Assembly: GCF_019237635.1 (NCBI RefSeq)
Contig: NZ_JAFAGS010000161.1
Span: 1-46,142, forward strand
From: Pluralibacter sp.
GTDB taxonomy: Bacteria > Pseudomonadota > Gammaproteobacteria > Enterobacterales > Enterobacteriaceae
DNA length: 46,142 nt
Reading direction: 5' to 3'
The translations under genes were made by a program, and so were the position numbers. Of this stretch, positions 8,575 through 16,811 are shown piece after piece. The stretch's first letter is position 1, and each line of letters starts with the position of its first letter. The notes below the pieces were generated by a model. That model made no database searches, was not told the origin of the DNA, and saw only the letters and a list, made by a program, of their open reading frames with translations.

Positions 8575-9768
8575 TCAGGCCGCATTCAGCTCATGCCCCC
8601 AGGATGTAACACGCATTCCACGCAGAATCATCAGCCACGCCGCGATGATGACCGCAATCATAATGGCAAACAGCGTCCAGGCGGGCAGGGTGGTCAGAAT
8701 AATCCCGGTGATCATCGGGTTAAAGGCGGCTCCCAGCCAGCCGAGGGCTTGAGCGGAAAAATAACTCGCCTTCATGCCCGGCGGCGCAATGTTGTCGATA
8801 AGCATATATTCGCCCGGAGCGTAGATGATTTCGCCAATGGTAAAAACCGCTGCGGCGATGCCCCAGATCAGCAGGTTTTCGCCGGAAACCATGAAACCGC
8901 CCAGACCGAGGATGAAAAAGAGGGTACCGATAGCCATCAACGGACGAATGTTGCCTGGCGTGATGCTGCGGCCAACGAAATACTGCAGGCTGACCACCAC
9001 AATGGCGTTGACCGGCAGCACGACCGAAACCACCTTCTGGGCGAAATCACTGTCGTGGGCGATGACCAGTACGTACTGGGAAATACAGGTGGCAAATGAC
9101 CCGCCGACATAGGACGCGAGCAGGCCGGAAAGCGTAAACCAGAACAGCGCCCGGTCGCGCAGCAGAACCGAGGGTTGCCAGGGCGCCGCTTTACGCTCGT
9201 CGTCGCTGATAACCTGTTTCTGCACGCAAAACTGGATTAATACCAGTGGGATGGCTGCGCTGATTGCCGCCAGCCAGAACGGCAACTGGAGGCTGTACAT
9301 GACCAGAAAGGTGCCAACCGGCGGGCCAATCGTCCAGCCGATATTCAGAAAACTGTAGTTGAGCGAGAAGATTCGCGCTTTTTCGCTCCCGCTCAGCACA
9401 TCGGAAAACCAGGCCTTCAGGACGGTGGCAAATACCGAGTATGAGCAGTTAATCAGGGCAAAAAAGACCACCACCAGCGGAATTGAATTCGCCAGCGGAA
9501 TAACAATAAACCCGGCGATAAACACGATAATGGCGAGCAGCATATAGCGCTTCTTATCGAACTTATCCGCCAGAATGCCAAAACCCAGGCTGAAAATAAC
9601 ACCCACGGTGAGGGCAATCGTCAGCGCATAGCCAATGGCCTCTACGCTCATGGCAAATTTGCGTGTGAGGTAGATGGTCATAAACGGCAGCGTTGCGCCG
9701 CGTCCAATCGTCAGCAACAACGATGACGCCAGCAGCGCGCTTGTTGAGCGCCTGATCGATGGTTTCAT
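8575..9768 (-). CDS. ydeE: MFS dipeptide/drug exporter YdeE
   Basis: A 397-residue major facilitator with about 12 membrane helices. The N-terminus SALLASSLLLTIGRGATLPF, the loop-2 motif GILADKFDKKR and EIIYAPGEYMLID match E. coli YdeE, an exporter implicated in dipeptide and arabinose efflux. The stop codon lies two bases from the end of the rhodanese remnant, so the deletion scar abuts the gene but does not enter it. Divergent from eamA. Confidence 0.93.
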   Translation of the reverse strand: MKPSIRRSTSALLASSLLLTIGRGATLPFMTIYLTRKFAMSVEAIGYALTIALTVGVIFSLGFGILADKFDKKRYMLLAIIVFIAGFIVIPLANSIPLVVVFFALINCSYSVFATVLKAWFSDVLSGSEKARIFSLNYSFLNIGWTIGPPVGTFLVMYSLQLPFWLAAISAAIPLVLIQFCVQKQVISDDERKAAPWQPSVLLRDRALFWFTLSGLLASYVGGSFATCISQYVLVIAHDSDFAQKVVSVVLPVNAIVVVSLQYFVGRSITPGNIRPLMAIGTLFFILGLGGFMVSGENLLIWGIAAAVFTIGEIIYAPGEYMLIDNIAPPGMKASYFSAQALGWLGAAFNPMITGIILTTLPAWTLFAIMIAVIIAAWLMILRGMRVTSWGHELNAA

Positions 9769-9952
9769 TTTTCAGCCCGACAATGTGTAAATGTTATGAA
9801 TTTGTGTCTTATCAGGAGTATCACGGCATAAGGGGCTTGTATAGCTCTCTTTTTATCTCTCAGTGCTCTGTAGCGCTGCCAAAAATAGTGATCTTTTCCT
9901 GCGGTCGATTTTTCGTTACTTTGGTTTTCGTTTACAAAAATTTAATATTTCA

Positions 9953-9961
9953 GGGGGGGGG
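9953..9961 (+). promoter_or_regulatory. Homopolymeric G9 tract at the eamA ribosome site
   Basis: Nine Gs run directly into the eamA ATG, in place of a normal spaced Shine-Dalgarno sequence. Such tracts are prone to slippage and here any length change would move the only purine-rich element relative to the start codon. The tract is direct sequence; an effect on expression is inference. Confidence 0.55.
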
Positions 9962-10861
9962 ATGACGCGAAAAGATGGGCTGCTGGCGTTGCTGGTTGTG
10001 GTTGTATGGGGACTCAACTTTGTGGTTATCAAGCTGGGTCTGCACAATATGCCGCCGCTGATGCTGGCAGGATTACGCTTTCTGCTGGTGGCCTTTCCGT
10101 CTGTGCTGTTCGTTTCACGCCCCAAAATTCCGTTTCGCCTGCTTGCCGGATATGGCCTGACCATTAGCTTCGGCCAGTTCGCCTTTTTGTTCAGCGCCAT
10201 TAAGTTCGGTATGCCGGCGGGGCTGGCCTCGCTGGTGCTGCAGGCGCAGGCGTTTTTTACCATTCTGCTCGGCGCTTTCATCTTTGGCGAGCGACTGCAG
10301 GGTAAGCAGGTGGCGGGGATTTCGCTTGCGGTCATTGGCGTACTGGTCCTGATTGACGCCAGCCTCAACGGTCAGCATGTGGCGATGCTCGGGTTTTTCC
10401 TGACGCTGGCCGCGGCCTTCAACTGGGCCTGCGGTAACATTTTCAATAAGCGGATCATGCTGCACGAGGCGCGTCCGGCGGTCATGTCGCTGGTGGTGTG
10501 GAGCGCCCTGATTCCGATCGTGCCGTTTATGCTGGCATCGGCGATGTTCGATGGCCCGGCGGTGATGTGGGCAAGTCTCGTGGATATCGATCGGGTGACC
10601 ATTCTGTCGCTAGCGTATCTGGCGTTCGTCGCGACCATTGTGGGCTACGGTATCTGGGGGGCGCTGCTTGGGCGCTACGAAACCTGGCGGGTGGCGCCGC
10701 TGTCGCTGCTGGTGCCGGTGGTAGGGATGGGCAGCGCGGCGGCCTTGCTCGGTGAAACGCTGAACGGGCTGCAACTGGCTGGCGCAGCGCTGATCATGGC
10801 GGGGTTGTACATTAACGTCTTTGGTCTGCGGGCGCGTCGCGAAAAGGCGCTACGGGGATAA
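9962..10861 (+). CDS. eamA: Cysteine/O-acetylserine exporter EamA (YdeD)
   Basis: A 299-residue DMT-superfamily exporter with two five-helix EamA repeats, the same length as E. coli EamA. It exports O-acetylserine and cysteine-pathway metabolites across the inner membrane. The start is the ATG at 9962 (MTRKDGLLALLVVVVWGLN); the frame is open further upstream but only from this ATG does it match the family. The ribosome site is unusual: nine consecutive Gs (9953-9961) directly abut the ATG. Confidence 0.93.
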   Translation: MTRKDGLLALLVVVVWGLNFVVIKLGLHNMPPLMLAGLRFLLVAFPSVLFVSRPKIPFRLLAGYGLTISFGQFAFLFSAIKFGMPAGLASLVLQAQAFFTILLGAFIFGERLQGKQVAGISLAVIGVLVLIDASLNGQHVAMLGFFLTLAAAFNWACGNIFNKRIMLHEARPAVMSLVVWSALIPIVPFMLASAMFDGPAVMWASLVDIDRVTILSLAYLAFVATIVGYGIWGALLGRYETWRVAPLSLLVPVVGMGSAAALLGETLNGLQLAGAALIMAGLYINVFGLRARREKALRG

Positions 10862-10864
10862 AAA

Positions 10865-10882
10865 GCCCCGTAGCGACGGGGC
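10865..10882 (-). terminator. marRAB operon terminator
   Basis: A 7-bp GC-rich stem (GCCCCGT / ACGGGGC, loop AGCG) lies between the convergent ends of eamA and marB. Read on the minus strand it is followed by TTTTTAT, so it terminates the mar operon. On the plus strand only an A-run precedes it and no T-run follows, so it is less suited to eamA. Confidence 0.8.
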
Positions 10883-10892
10883 AACTCACGCG

Positions 10893-11111
10893 TTACAGGT
10901 TCTGCTGATTATAGTAAGGCACGCCCAGTTCGTCGGATTTGTCGCTACCTGCGCCCATATGGTTGAAGTCAAAGGGGGACTTCTCATGAGGAGAGCGCAT
11001 GCTGACAGCGTCATGGGCAGAATTTTCCGCCGGAACGGTGGATTGCTCCGCAAAACTCGGGCCGGAGACCAGCGCCAGCAGGGTGAGGGCGGCGCAGGCG
11101 AACAGCTTCAT
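10893..11111 (-). CDS. marB: MarB, periplasmic modulator of mar operon
   Basis: A 72-residue protein with a signal peptide (hydrophobic stretch about residues 4-20, cleavage near SFA) and the conserved tail ELGVPYYNQQNL. It is the third gene of marRAB. E. coli MarB lowers marA transcription by an indirect, poorly understood route from the periplasm. Its start lies 29 bp past the marA stop. Confidence 0.93.
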   Translation of the reverse strand: MKLFACAALTLLALVSGPSFAEQSTVPAENSAHDAVSMRSPHEKSPFDFNHMGAGSDKSDELGVPYYNQQNL

Positions 11112-11140
11112 GATTTCCTCGATACGTCTTGCGCAGGCGA

Positions 11141-11524
11141 TTAGCAGTTACAGTGATTGATGGGGTACAGATAACGTGATTCGCCGGGAATATTGGTCAT
11201 GCGATATTTATGCGGCGGAACGTCAAAGTAGTTTTTAAACGTCCGGGTCAGCGTTTGTTGCGATTCAAAGCCATAACGTTCAGCCAGATACAAAATCGGC
11301 TCATTGCTCTGCTTCAACTTCTGGGCGATTTCAGTAAGCTTACGGCTGCGAATATATTGACCGAGTGAATGACCGGTCTCTTTCTTGAACATTCGCTGCA
11401 GATGCCATTTCGAATAACCTGAACGTTCGGACACTTTCTCAAGTGACAGCGGAGATTCCAGGTTATCTTCAATCCAGTCCAAAATGCTATGAATAGTGAT
11501 GGCATCAGTATTACGTCTGGACAT
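11141..11524 (-). CDS. marA: Transcriptional activator MarA
   Basis: A 127-residue AraC-family activator made of two helix-turn-helix units and no ligand domain. It is nearly identical to E. coli MarA through the DNA-contacting helices ([28 protein letters not shown]). It binds marboxes to induce efflux and stress genes. The last 15 residues (ending INHCNC) differ from E. coli, in line with another genus. It is preceded by marR with an 18-bp gap, in the operon marRAB. Confidence 0.97.
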   Translation of the reverse strand: MSRRNTDAITIHSILDWIEDNLESPLSLEKVSERSGYSKWHLQRMFKKETGHSLGQYIRSRKLTEIAQKLKQSNEPILYLAERYGFESQQTLTRTFKNYFDVPPHKYRMTNIPGESRYLYPINHCNC

Positions 11525-11542
11525 CGTCTTACCTCTTTCGGT

Positions 11543-11977
11543 TTACGGCAGAACTTTTTTGAGCAGCAGCTCAAGCGTTGCGACTTCATCCGCCGTTAAG
11601 TTTTTTGTTAGTTCCTGATGCAGGTTTTGCCCCACCACCTGGTGGCATTGCTCACAGATTGCGGCGCCTTCCGGGGTCAGCTTCACCAGAACGCCGCGCT
11701 TATCGTTTGGATTCGGCAACCGCTCAATCCAGCCCTTGCAGACCAGACGGTCCAGCATACGGGTCAGGGCGCCCAGGTCGACAGAAAGGATCTTCTTCAG
11801 CTCAACGGGCGTGATACAGACCTGACAACGAATAGAACACAGCGTCTTAAACTGCGTGGCGGTGATGTCCATTGGCGACAGGTAATCGTTTAGCAGGCGA
11901 TCCTTTTTCTGATTGACCATGTGGATCAGGCGACCCAATGGAATGATTTCGTTAAACAGATCGCTGGTGCTTTTCAC
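11543..11977 (-). CDS. marR: Multiple antibiotic resistance repressor MarR
   Basis: A 144-residue winged-helix repressor with a GTG start at 11977, as in E. coli. The wing and recognition segment DLGALTRMLDRLVCKGW and NPNDKRGVLVKLT are conserved. MarR represses its own operon and releases on copper-driven cysteine oxidation or on binding phenolics; a cysteine at the E. coli Cys80-like position (SIRCQVCITP region) is present. It binds the two palindromes at 11983-12030. Confidence 0.97.
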   Translation of the reverse strand: MKSTSDLFNEIIPLGRLIHMVNQKKDRLLNDYLSPMDITATQFKTLCSIRCQVCITPVELKKILSVDLGALTRMLDRLVCKGWIERLPNPNDKRGVLVKLTPEGAAICEQCHQVVGQNLHQELTKNLTADEVATLELLLKKVLP

Positions 11978-11982
11978 GATGC

Positions 11983-12041
11983 TTGCCCTGGCAAGTAGTT
12001 TAGTTGCCGTGGATATTATTGCCCAGGCAACAATAAGTCAA
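11983..12041 (-). promoter_or_regulatory. marO: mar promoter with two MarR operators
   Basis: Read on the minus strand: -35 TTGACT (12036-12041), a 17-bp spacer, and -10 TAATAT (12013-12018). MarR site I, TTGCCTGGGCAA (12019-12030), lies between the hexamers. Site II, TTGCCAGGGCAA (11983-11994), lies just before the marR GTG. The arrangement matches E. coli marO. Confidence 0.92.
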
Positions 12042-12057
12042 TCGGATGGATTTTGTG

Positions 12058-12077
12058 ATGCCACAAATTGCTAAAAC
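12058..12077 (-). promoter_or_regulatory. marbox (MarA/SoxS/Rob site)
   Basis: On the minus strand the 20-bp element TTTTAGCAATTTGTGGCATC sits 17 bp upstream of the mar -35 hexamer and aligns with the E. coli mar marbox (TTTAGCAAAACGTGGCATC). The half-sites GCA and GGCATC are conserved, so autoactivation by MarA is expected. Confidence 0.8.
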
Positions 12078-12237
12078 GCTTCAGGTGCGTTTCGTTTTGA
12101 TTTTCAACTTTTATTTATAACTATCAGTTATAGCCTAAAGTGGAGAAACAGGCGGAAATGATTAGACATGGCAAATGGCCCAAATTCCCCCGTATACTGC
12201 CTGCGGCCATTGTGTTTGTTTCTGGAGTGAAACCGTT

Positions 12238-12906
12238 ATGCTTGAACTAGTCAAAGCTATCAGCCTGGGGCTGGTGGTGTTATTGCCGTTGGCAAACCCG
12301 CTAACAACCGTTGCGTTGTTTCTGGGGCTGTCTGGCGATATGAACAGCGCGGAACGTAACCGACAGTCGTTGATGGCGTCGGTCTATGTGTTCGCGATTA
12401 TGATGGTGGCCTACTATGCCGGGCAAGTGGTGATGAACACCTTCGGGATTTCCATCCCCGGGTTGCGTATCGCCGGGGGGCTTATCGTTGCCTTTATCGG
12501 CTTCCGGATGTTGTTCCCGCACCAGCGTGCGCACGAAAGCCCGGAAGCGAAAAGCAAATCAGAAGAGCTACAGGATGAGCCGACGGCGAATATCGCGTTT
12601 GTGCCGCTGGCCATGCCGAGCACCGCGGGGCCGGGTACTATCGCGATGATCATCTCGTCAGCGTCTACTGTAAAGGCGGGTTCAACCTTCCCTGACTGGG
12701 TCGTGTGGGTCGCGCCGCCACTGATTTTTGCTGCGGTCGCCGTCATTTTATGGGGATGCCTGCGCAGCTCCGGCGCCATTATGCGGCTGGTGGGTAAGGG
12801 CGGAATTGAGGCCATCTCCCGTCTGATGGGCTTTTTGCTGGTATGTATGGGCGTACAGTTTATTATTAACGGCGTGCTGGAAATTATTACTCATTATCAT
12901 GCCTGA
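12238..12906 (+). CDS. marC: MarC family inner-membrane protein
   Basis: A 222-residue UPF0056/MarC protein with six predicted membrane helices and the conserved [21 protein letters not shown] chose the ATG at 12238, which gives the family length; the longer frame from 12175 adds 21 residues without counterpart. It is divergent from marRAB across the shared regulatory region. Despite its name it has no proven role in antibiotic resistance. Confidence 0.93.
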   Translation: MLELVKAISLGLVVLLPLANPLTTVALFLGLSGDMNSAERNRQSLMASVYVFAIMMVAYYAGQVVMNTFGISIPGLRIAGGLIVAFIGFRMLFPHQRAHESPEAKSKSEELQDEPTANIAFVPLAMPSTAGPGTIAMIISSASTVKAGSTFPDWVVWVAPPLIFAAVAVILWGCLRSSGAIMRLVGKGGIEAISRLMGFLLVCMGVQFIINGVLEIITHYHA

Positions 12907-12939
12907 TTGGCACGGGTGGCAGCAGCCACCCGATATTCA

Positions 12940-14136
12940 CTACGCGTGACGCTGTTGCGCTTCTTTCGCCGCAGGCCAGTGGCGAAAGATAATCACCGAC
13001 CAGACAAATGCCGCTAACGCCGGAATGGCGCCGACATAGCCGATACTGGCCATCGACAGATGTAAACTCACCTGATTCCCGAGCAGCGCGCCCGCGCCGA
13101 TACCGATGTTGAAAATACCGGAAAACAGCGCCATAGCGACGTCAGTGGCATCAGGCGCCAGCGCCAGCACTTTCACCTGCATCCCAAGGCCAATCATCAT
13201 AATGGCAATGCCCCAGAAGATACTGAGCATAGCAAGCTGGGTTTCGTTACCCGCGGCCAACATCAGCAACAGCAGGCACAGCGTAAGCGCGCCGATGGCG
13301 CCGCTGACCAGCGATGACGCGTACTGATTGCCAAGCTTACCAAACAGCACGGAGCCGATGATGCCCGCGCCGCCCAGCGTCAGCAGCAGGAAGGTGGCGA
13401 AACCAGCATCATAGCCTGCGATGTTCATCACAAACGGTTCAATATAGCTGTAGGCGGTGTAATGCGCGGTGACCACGATGGCGGTCAGCAGATAAATGCT
13501 CATTAATGCCGGACGACGAAACAGCAGCGGCAGGCTTTTCAGCGACCCGGAATGTTCGCTCGGCAGTTTTGGCAGGAGCTTGATAAGCGCCAGCAGGGTG
13601 AGTAATGCGCCCGCGCCGATAAGAAGAAAAGTGGTACGCCAGCCGAAATATTGCCCGACGATACGTCCGACAGGCAGCCCCAGCACCATCGCCAGCGCGG
13701 TTCCGGTGGCGATAAGGCTCAACGCCTGGGCGCGTTTTCCCGCAGGCGCCATGCGGATGGCCAGCGACGCGGTAATCGACCAGAACACCGCGTGCGCAAA
13801 GGCGATGCCGATACGACTTATCACCAGAACCGTAAAGCTCCAGGCGAGAAACGAGAGCAGGTGGCTTGCGATAAACAGGATGAATAAACCGATCAGCAGT
13901 TTCCGCCGCGCCATCTGACGGGTCATCAGCATGAAGGGCAGCGACATCAGCGCCACCACCCAGGCATAGATGGTCAACATTATGCCGACCTGGGCCGTCT
14001 CCATGGAAAAACTCCGGGCGATGTCAGAGAGCAGACCGACGGGCACGAACTCCGTGGTATTAAAAATAAAAGCGGCAACGGCAAGCGTTACCACCCGTAG
14101 CCACGCGACCTTGCGTGAAACCGTGTTCGTTGTCAT
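12940..14136 (-). CDS. sotB: MFS sugar efflux transporter SotB (YdeA)
   Basis: A 398-residue major facilitator with 12 membrane helices. [15 protein letters not shown] near the N-terminus is a hallmark of the SotB/YdhP drug:H+ antiporter-1 group. E. coli SotB exports arabinose and IPTG. It is convergent with marC (33 bp between stops). The sequence and synteny agree with E. coli ydeA. Confidence 0.93.
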   Translation of the reverse strand: MTTNTVSRKVAWLRVVTLAVAAFIFNTTEFVPVGLLSDIARSFSMETAQVGIMLTIYAWVVALMSLPFMLMTRQMARRKLLIGLFILFIASHLLSFLAWSFTVLVISRIGIAFAHAVFWSITASLAIRMAPAGKRAQALSLIATGTALAMVLGLPVGRIVGQYFGWRTTFLLIGAGALLTLLALIKLLPKLPSEHSGSLKSLPLLFRRPALMSIYLLTAIVVTAHYTAYSYIEPFVMNIAGYDAGFATFLLLTLGGAGIIGSVLFGKLGNQYASSLVSGAIGALTLCLLLLMLAAGNETQLAMLSIFWGIAIMMIGLGMQVKVLALAPDATDVAMALFSGIFNIGIGAGALLGNQVSLHLSMASIGYVGAIPALAAFVWSVIIFRHWPAAKEAQQRHA

Positions 14137-14331
14137 AGCGATGTTCTGGATACGTTCCGAAAAAGCGAGGAGAAGATCTTAAGGCTATTGCTGATTAAAA
14201 GACAATCATTTCGTGACCAGTCTCTCATTTTTGTTTCCGCGACAGCCGTACGGGAGGCGCAAAAAAAGACTGTTTTATAAGGTTTTTTATGTCAGTGTGG
14301 ATGCACACAATAACAATCGCAGGGGAGAGCT

Positions 14332-15120
14332 ATGCAGGAAATTGCGTTTTACATGGTTGATGCGTTTAGCGATCGTACGTTTGGTGGAAATGCGGCAGCG
14401 GTCTGTGAGCTGAAGAGTTGGTTGCCGGATGAGACGTTGCTGAAAATGGCGCAGCAGCATAACCAGTCGGAAACCGCCTTCTTTGTGCCCACGAAAGGAG
14501 GCTTCGAGCTGCGCTGGTTTACCACTCAGCACGAGGTCAATCTCTGCGGCCACGCGACGCTCGCGACGGCGCACGTTATTTTTCATCATCTGGAATACCC
14601 GGACGCGCGGCTGCATTTTGATACGTTGTCCGGGCGTCTGACGGTGAGCCGTGAAGGAGAGTGGCTGACGCTTGATTTCCCCGCAGGCGAGACCCAGGCG
14701 CAAACGCCGCCGCCGGAGATGCTGGCCGCACTTGGCGTTAGCGACTACCTGGCGGCCCGTAAAGGGCGCGCGTGGCTGATTGAGCTGGCGAGCCGAGAGG
14801 CAGTAGAAGCCGTCCGGCCGACAATCAGCGCGATGACGCCAGGCGAGCATAAGGTGACCATCACGGCGCGGGGAACCGGTGACTACGATTTTGTCAGCCG
14901 CTTTTTCTCACCTGGTGAAGCGGTATGGGAAGATCCGGTAACCGGCTCGGCGCACACGATGCTGATCCCGTACTGGAGTGAGAAGTTAGGCAAAACAACG
15001 ATGCTGGCGCGTCAGGTGTCGGCTCGCGGCGGGGATATTCGCTGTGAACTGCGCGGTGACCGGGTGCTGATGAGCGGCCAGGCGGTGTCGTATCTGAAAG
15101 GTCAGATTTACCTTCGTTGA
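14332..15120 (+). CDS. PhzF-family isomerase/epimerase
   Basis: A 262-residue PhzF/diaminopimelate-epimerase-fold protein. Residues FGGNAAAVC near the N-terminus, NQSETAFF (its Glu aligns with the catalytic glutamate of PhzF) and LCGHATLATAH are typical, as is EDPVTGSAHTML in the second lobe. The family catalyses proton shifts or epimerisation, but for most members, such as E. coli YddE, the substrate is unknown. The RBS GGGGAG lies about 5 bp before the ATG. It is single and convergent with the catabolic operon, so a link to it is uncertain. Confidence 0.85.
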   Translation: MQEIAFYMVDAFSDRTFGGNAAAVCELKSWLPDETLLKMAQQHNQSETAFFVPTKGGFELRWFTTQHEVNLCGHATLATAHVIFHHLEYPDARLHFDTLSGRLTVSREGEWLTLDFPAGETQAQTPPPEMLAALGVSDYLAARKGRAWLIELASREAVEAVRPTISAMTPGEHKVTITARGTGDYDFVSRFFSPGEAVWEDPVTGSAHTMLIPYWSEKLGKTTMLARQVSARGGDIRCELRGDRVLMSGQAVSYLKGQIYLR

Positions 15121-15180
15121 TGACTAAGCGATATGCCGCCGCGCAAAACCTCTTTCTGTCAGGTGATGGCGGCGGCGTTG

Positions 15181-15681
15181 TTACGCAGTCAAAAACATGG
15201 CGGGTACTTTAAATACGGCTTTTCGAACCCTCATTGCTTCATCCAGCGTACATAATGCCTGATGAGGTTCTTCGGGATAAAAAACCACAAAGTCCCCCAG
15301 GCGGAGCGTAATAGCAACGGAATGCCGTGAGTCTGCAGCAATAAACAAATCGGGCTTTCGCTCCTCATCTCCTGCTCGGGCGAGGGATTGCGTCCCGGCG
15401 TAAATAACTTCTGCTCCGCAGAGCATCACCTGAATATCCGCCCATTGGTAATGATACTCGGTATGACGCTGTGCCTGCGGTTGTGTGTATGCCGGACCGA
15501 CAGTACAAAACCAGGAACAGCCTTCTGGCTGCCAGCGTCCGTCAGCGCGTGCGAGCAATGACGGCAATGTGCAGTCAGGACGATTGAGGATTGTCTGGAG
15601 TCCCGTCGGAAGCCCGGTAAGAGGCTGAATGTCCAGATCATAAGGTTGACTCCTGGAGCCACTCGGGTGTGATTCGTACAT
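15181..15681 (-). CDS. YhcH/NanQ/TabA-family anomerase-like protein (DUF386), start disrupted
   Basis: A cupin-fold DUF386 protein. HTEYHYQWADIQVMLCGAE, GDFVVFYPEEPHQALC and the C-terminal KAVFKVPA carry the family's His and Glu metal ligands. NanQ (YhcH) speeds anomer exchange of N-acetylneuraminate, so the fold suits an ulosonic acid. The expected start is the ATG overlapping the upstream TGA (ATGA at 15638-15641, after CAGGAG), but that ATG is out of frame. Adding one base after ATGAT would give MILDIQPLTGLPTGLQ, a normal family N-terminus. Without it, translation must begin at an in-frame ATG inside the previous gene (15681), giving an N-terminal extension. It is either a frameshifted gene or a sequence error. 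Confidence 0.7.
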   Translation of the reverse strand: MYESHPSGSRSQPYDLDIQPLTGLPTGLQTILNRPDCTLPSLLARADGRWQPEGCSWFCTVGPAYTQPQAQRHTEYHYQWADIQVMLCGAEVIYAGTQSLARAGDEERKPDLFIAADSRHSVAITLRLGDFVVFYPEEPHQALCTLDEAMRVRKAVFKVPAMFLTA

Positions 15682-16810
15682 ATTTGATGGCCTGACGAAA
15701 ATACGTATAGGCAATATGTAGCTGTCCGTCGTTACTTTGCTTAATGCTCGGATAGGAGTACTCGCGGTTAAGTTTTTCCTGCGAGTTGTTGGTCATACAA
15801 TAGCCATCACCTTCGTCAAGGTTGCGCCGCCAGGGCCAGGTTTTCCCGCCATCGGCAGACAGGGCGACGGTCATGGGCGCGCGTGGCGCTCCCCAGAACG
15901 CGGTGCGTTCGTGAGTCATTGTCGGCTCTTTGCGGCTGTCATCGCCATCATCAATCTCGTCGTACAGCGACGCACGACGCTCAAGCGCTCCGGCGGCGCT
16001 CATGAGGTTGAACACCAACGCCAGCTTGCCATCCTGCAACGTAGTGACCTGGATGGAGGCGTTGTTGTTTGGCAAAACGCTAGGTTCTGGCACTGACCAG
16101 CTTTCACCGTTATCCACAGAATGGCTGTAATAAATACTGTCCGCCCAGCGACTGCGAAACAGCGCGATCAACGTTCCGTCCGCCAGCGGGGTGATATTCA
16201 TATGTACACAGCCAAGGCTTTCCGGCACGTCCACATCACGCCAGCTTTTTCCGTTATCGTCGGAGATTTTTACGGCGCTGATGTCATCGTTACCTACCCA
16301 TTTCTCAGCATTTTTAGTGCGGCACAGGAACACCGGCAGCAGCCAGTTGCCATTTTTAGCCACCGTGATGGGCTGACGAATAAAGGTGCCGGGCTTATCC
16401 AGCAGCGTGTTAATGGCACCCCAACTGTGACCGAGGTCATCTGACTGCCGGTAGCGAACGATAGCGGTATCCTGATTACCCGAAATCTGCGCGGTCCATA
16501 ACAGCCACAGTACATTGTCCGGCGCCAGGAAAAGCACCGGGTTTTGTTCCGAACGGTCAGGGTCATCGGAGAGTTTAACCGCTTTGCTCCAGCGATCGTT
16601 CCCGGTGCTCAGGCGCGAGCTCCAGATAGAGATATCGGCAATACCTTCCTGGGTGCCGCCGAACCAGACGCACATGAGCGAACCATCCGGGAGCGGCAGA
16701 ATGTTGGCCGCGTGATTCTGTGGACAGGCAGAGGGCAGCATTGCCGTGATCATTCGCTCATCCTGGTCTTGCGGACGCAAAACGCCATCACGAGTTACGG
16801 TTACGGTCAT
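15638..16810 (-). CDS. Sialidase-fold (BNR/Asp-box) protein, cytoplasmic
   Basis: A 390-residue six-bladed-propeller candidate. Four Asp boxes lie at about residues 123-130 (SDDLGHSW), 183-190 (SDDNGKSW), 231-238 (SVDNGESW) and 318-325 (SADGGKTW). The N-terminal AANILPLPDGSLMCVWFGG is typical of the BNR_2 branch. There is no signal peptide, so it should act in the cytoplasm on an imported substrate. The classical FRIP arginine motif of GH33 sialidases is not evident. The start is the ATG at 16810, one base after the transporter stop, with GGAG 6 bp upstream. It probably hydrolyses a ketosidic bond to a 2-keto acid sugar; the substrate is inferred from neighbours. Confidence 0.8.
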   Translation of the reverse strand: MTVTVTRDGVLRPQDQDERMITAMLPSACPQNHAANILPLPDGSLMCVWFGGTQEGIADISIWSSRLSTGNDRWSKAVKLSDDPDRSEQNPVLFLAPDNVLWLLWTAQISGNQDTAIVRYRQSDDLGHSWGAINTLLDKPGTFIRQPITVAKNGNWLLPVFLCRTKNAEKWVGNDDISAVKISDDNGKSWRDVDVPESLGCVHMNITPLADGTLIALFRSRWADSIYYSHSVDNGESWSVPEPSVLPNNNASIQVTTLQDGKLALVFNLMSAAGALERRASLYDEIDDGDDSRKEPTMTHERTAFWGAPRAPMTVALSADGGKTWPWRRNLDEGDGYCMTNNSQEKLNREYSYPSIKQSNDGQLHIAYTYFRQAIKYVRITPEWLQESTL

Positions 16811-16811
16811 T

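Noticed and set aside
8593..9112. Long plus-strand frames opposite ydeE
   Set aside because: They are shadows of a clear MFS gene, rich in low-complexity residues and without family signatures.
9863..9961. Longer EamA start 33 codons upstream
   Set aside because: The extension has no counterpart in EamA and would have to read through the G9 tract; the ATG at 9962 gives 299 residues as in E. coli.
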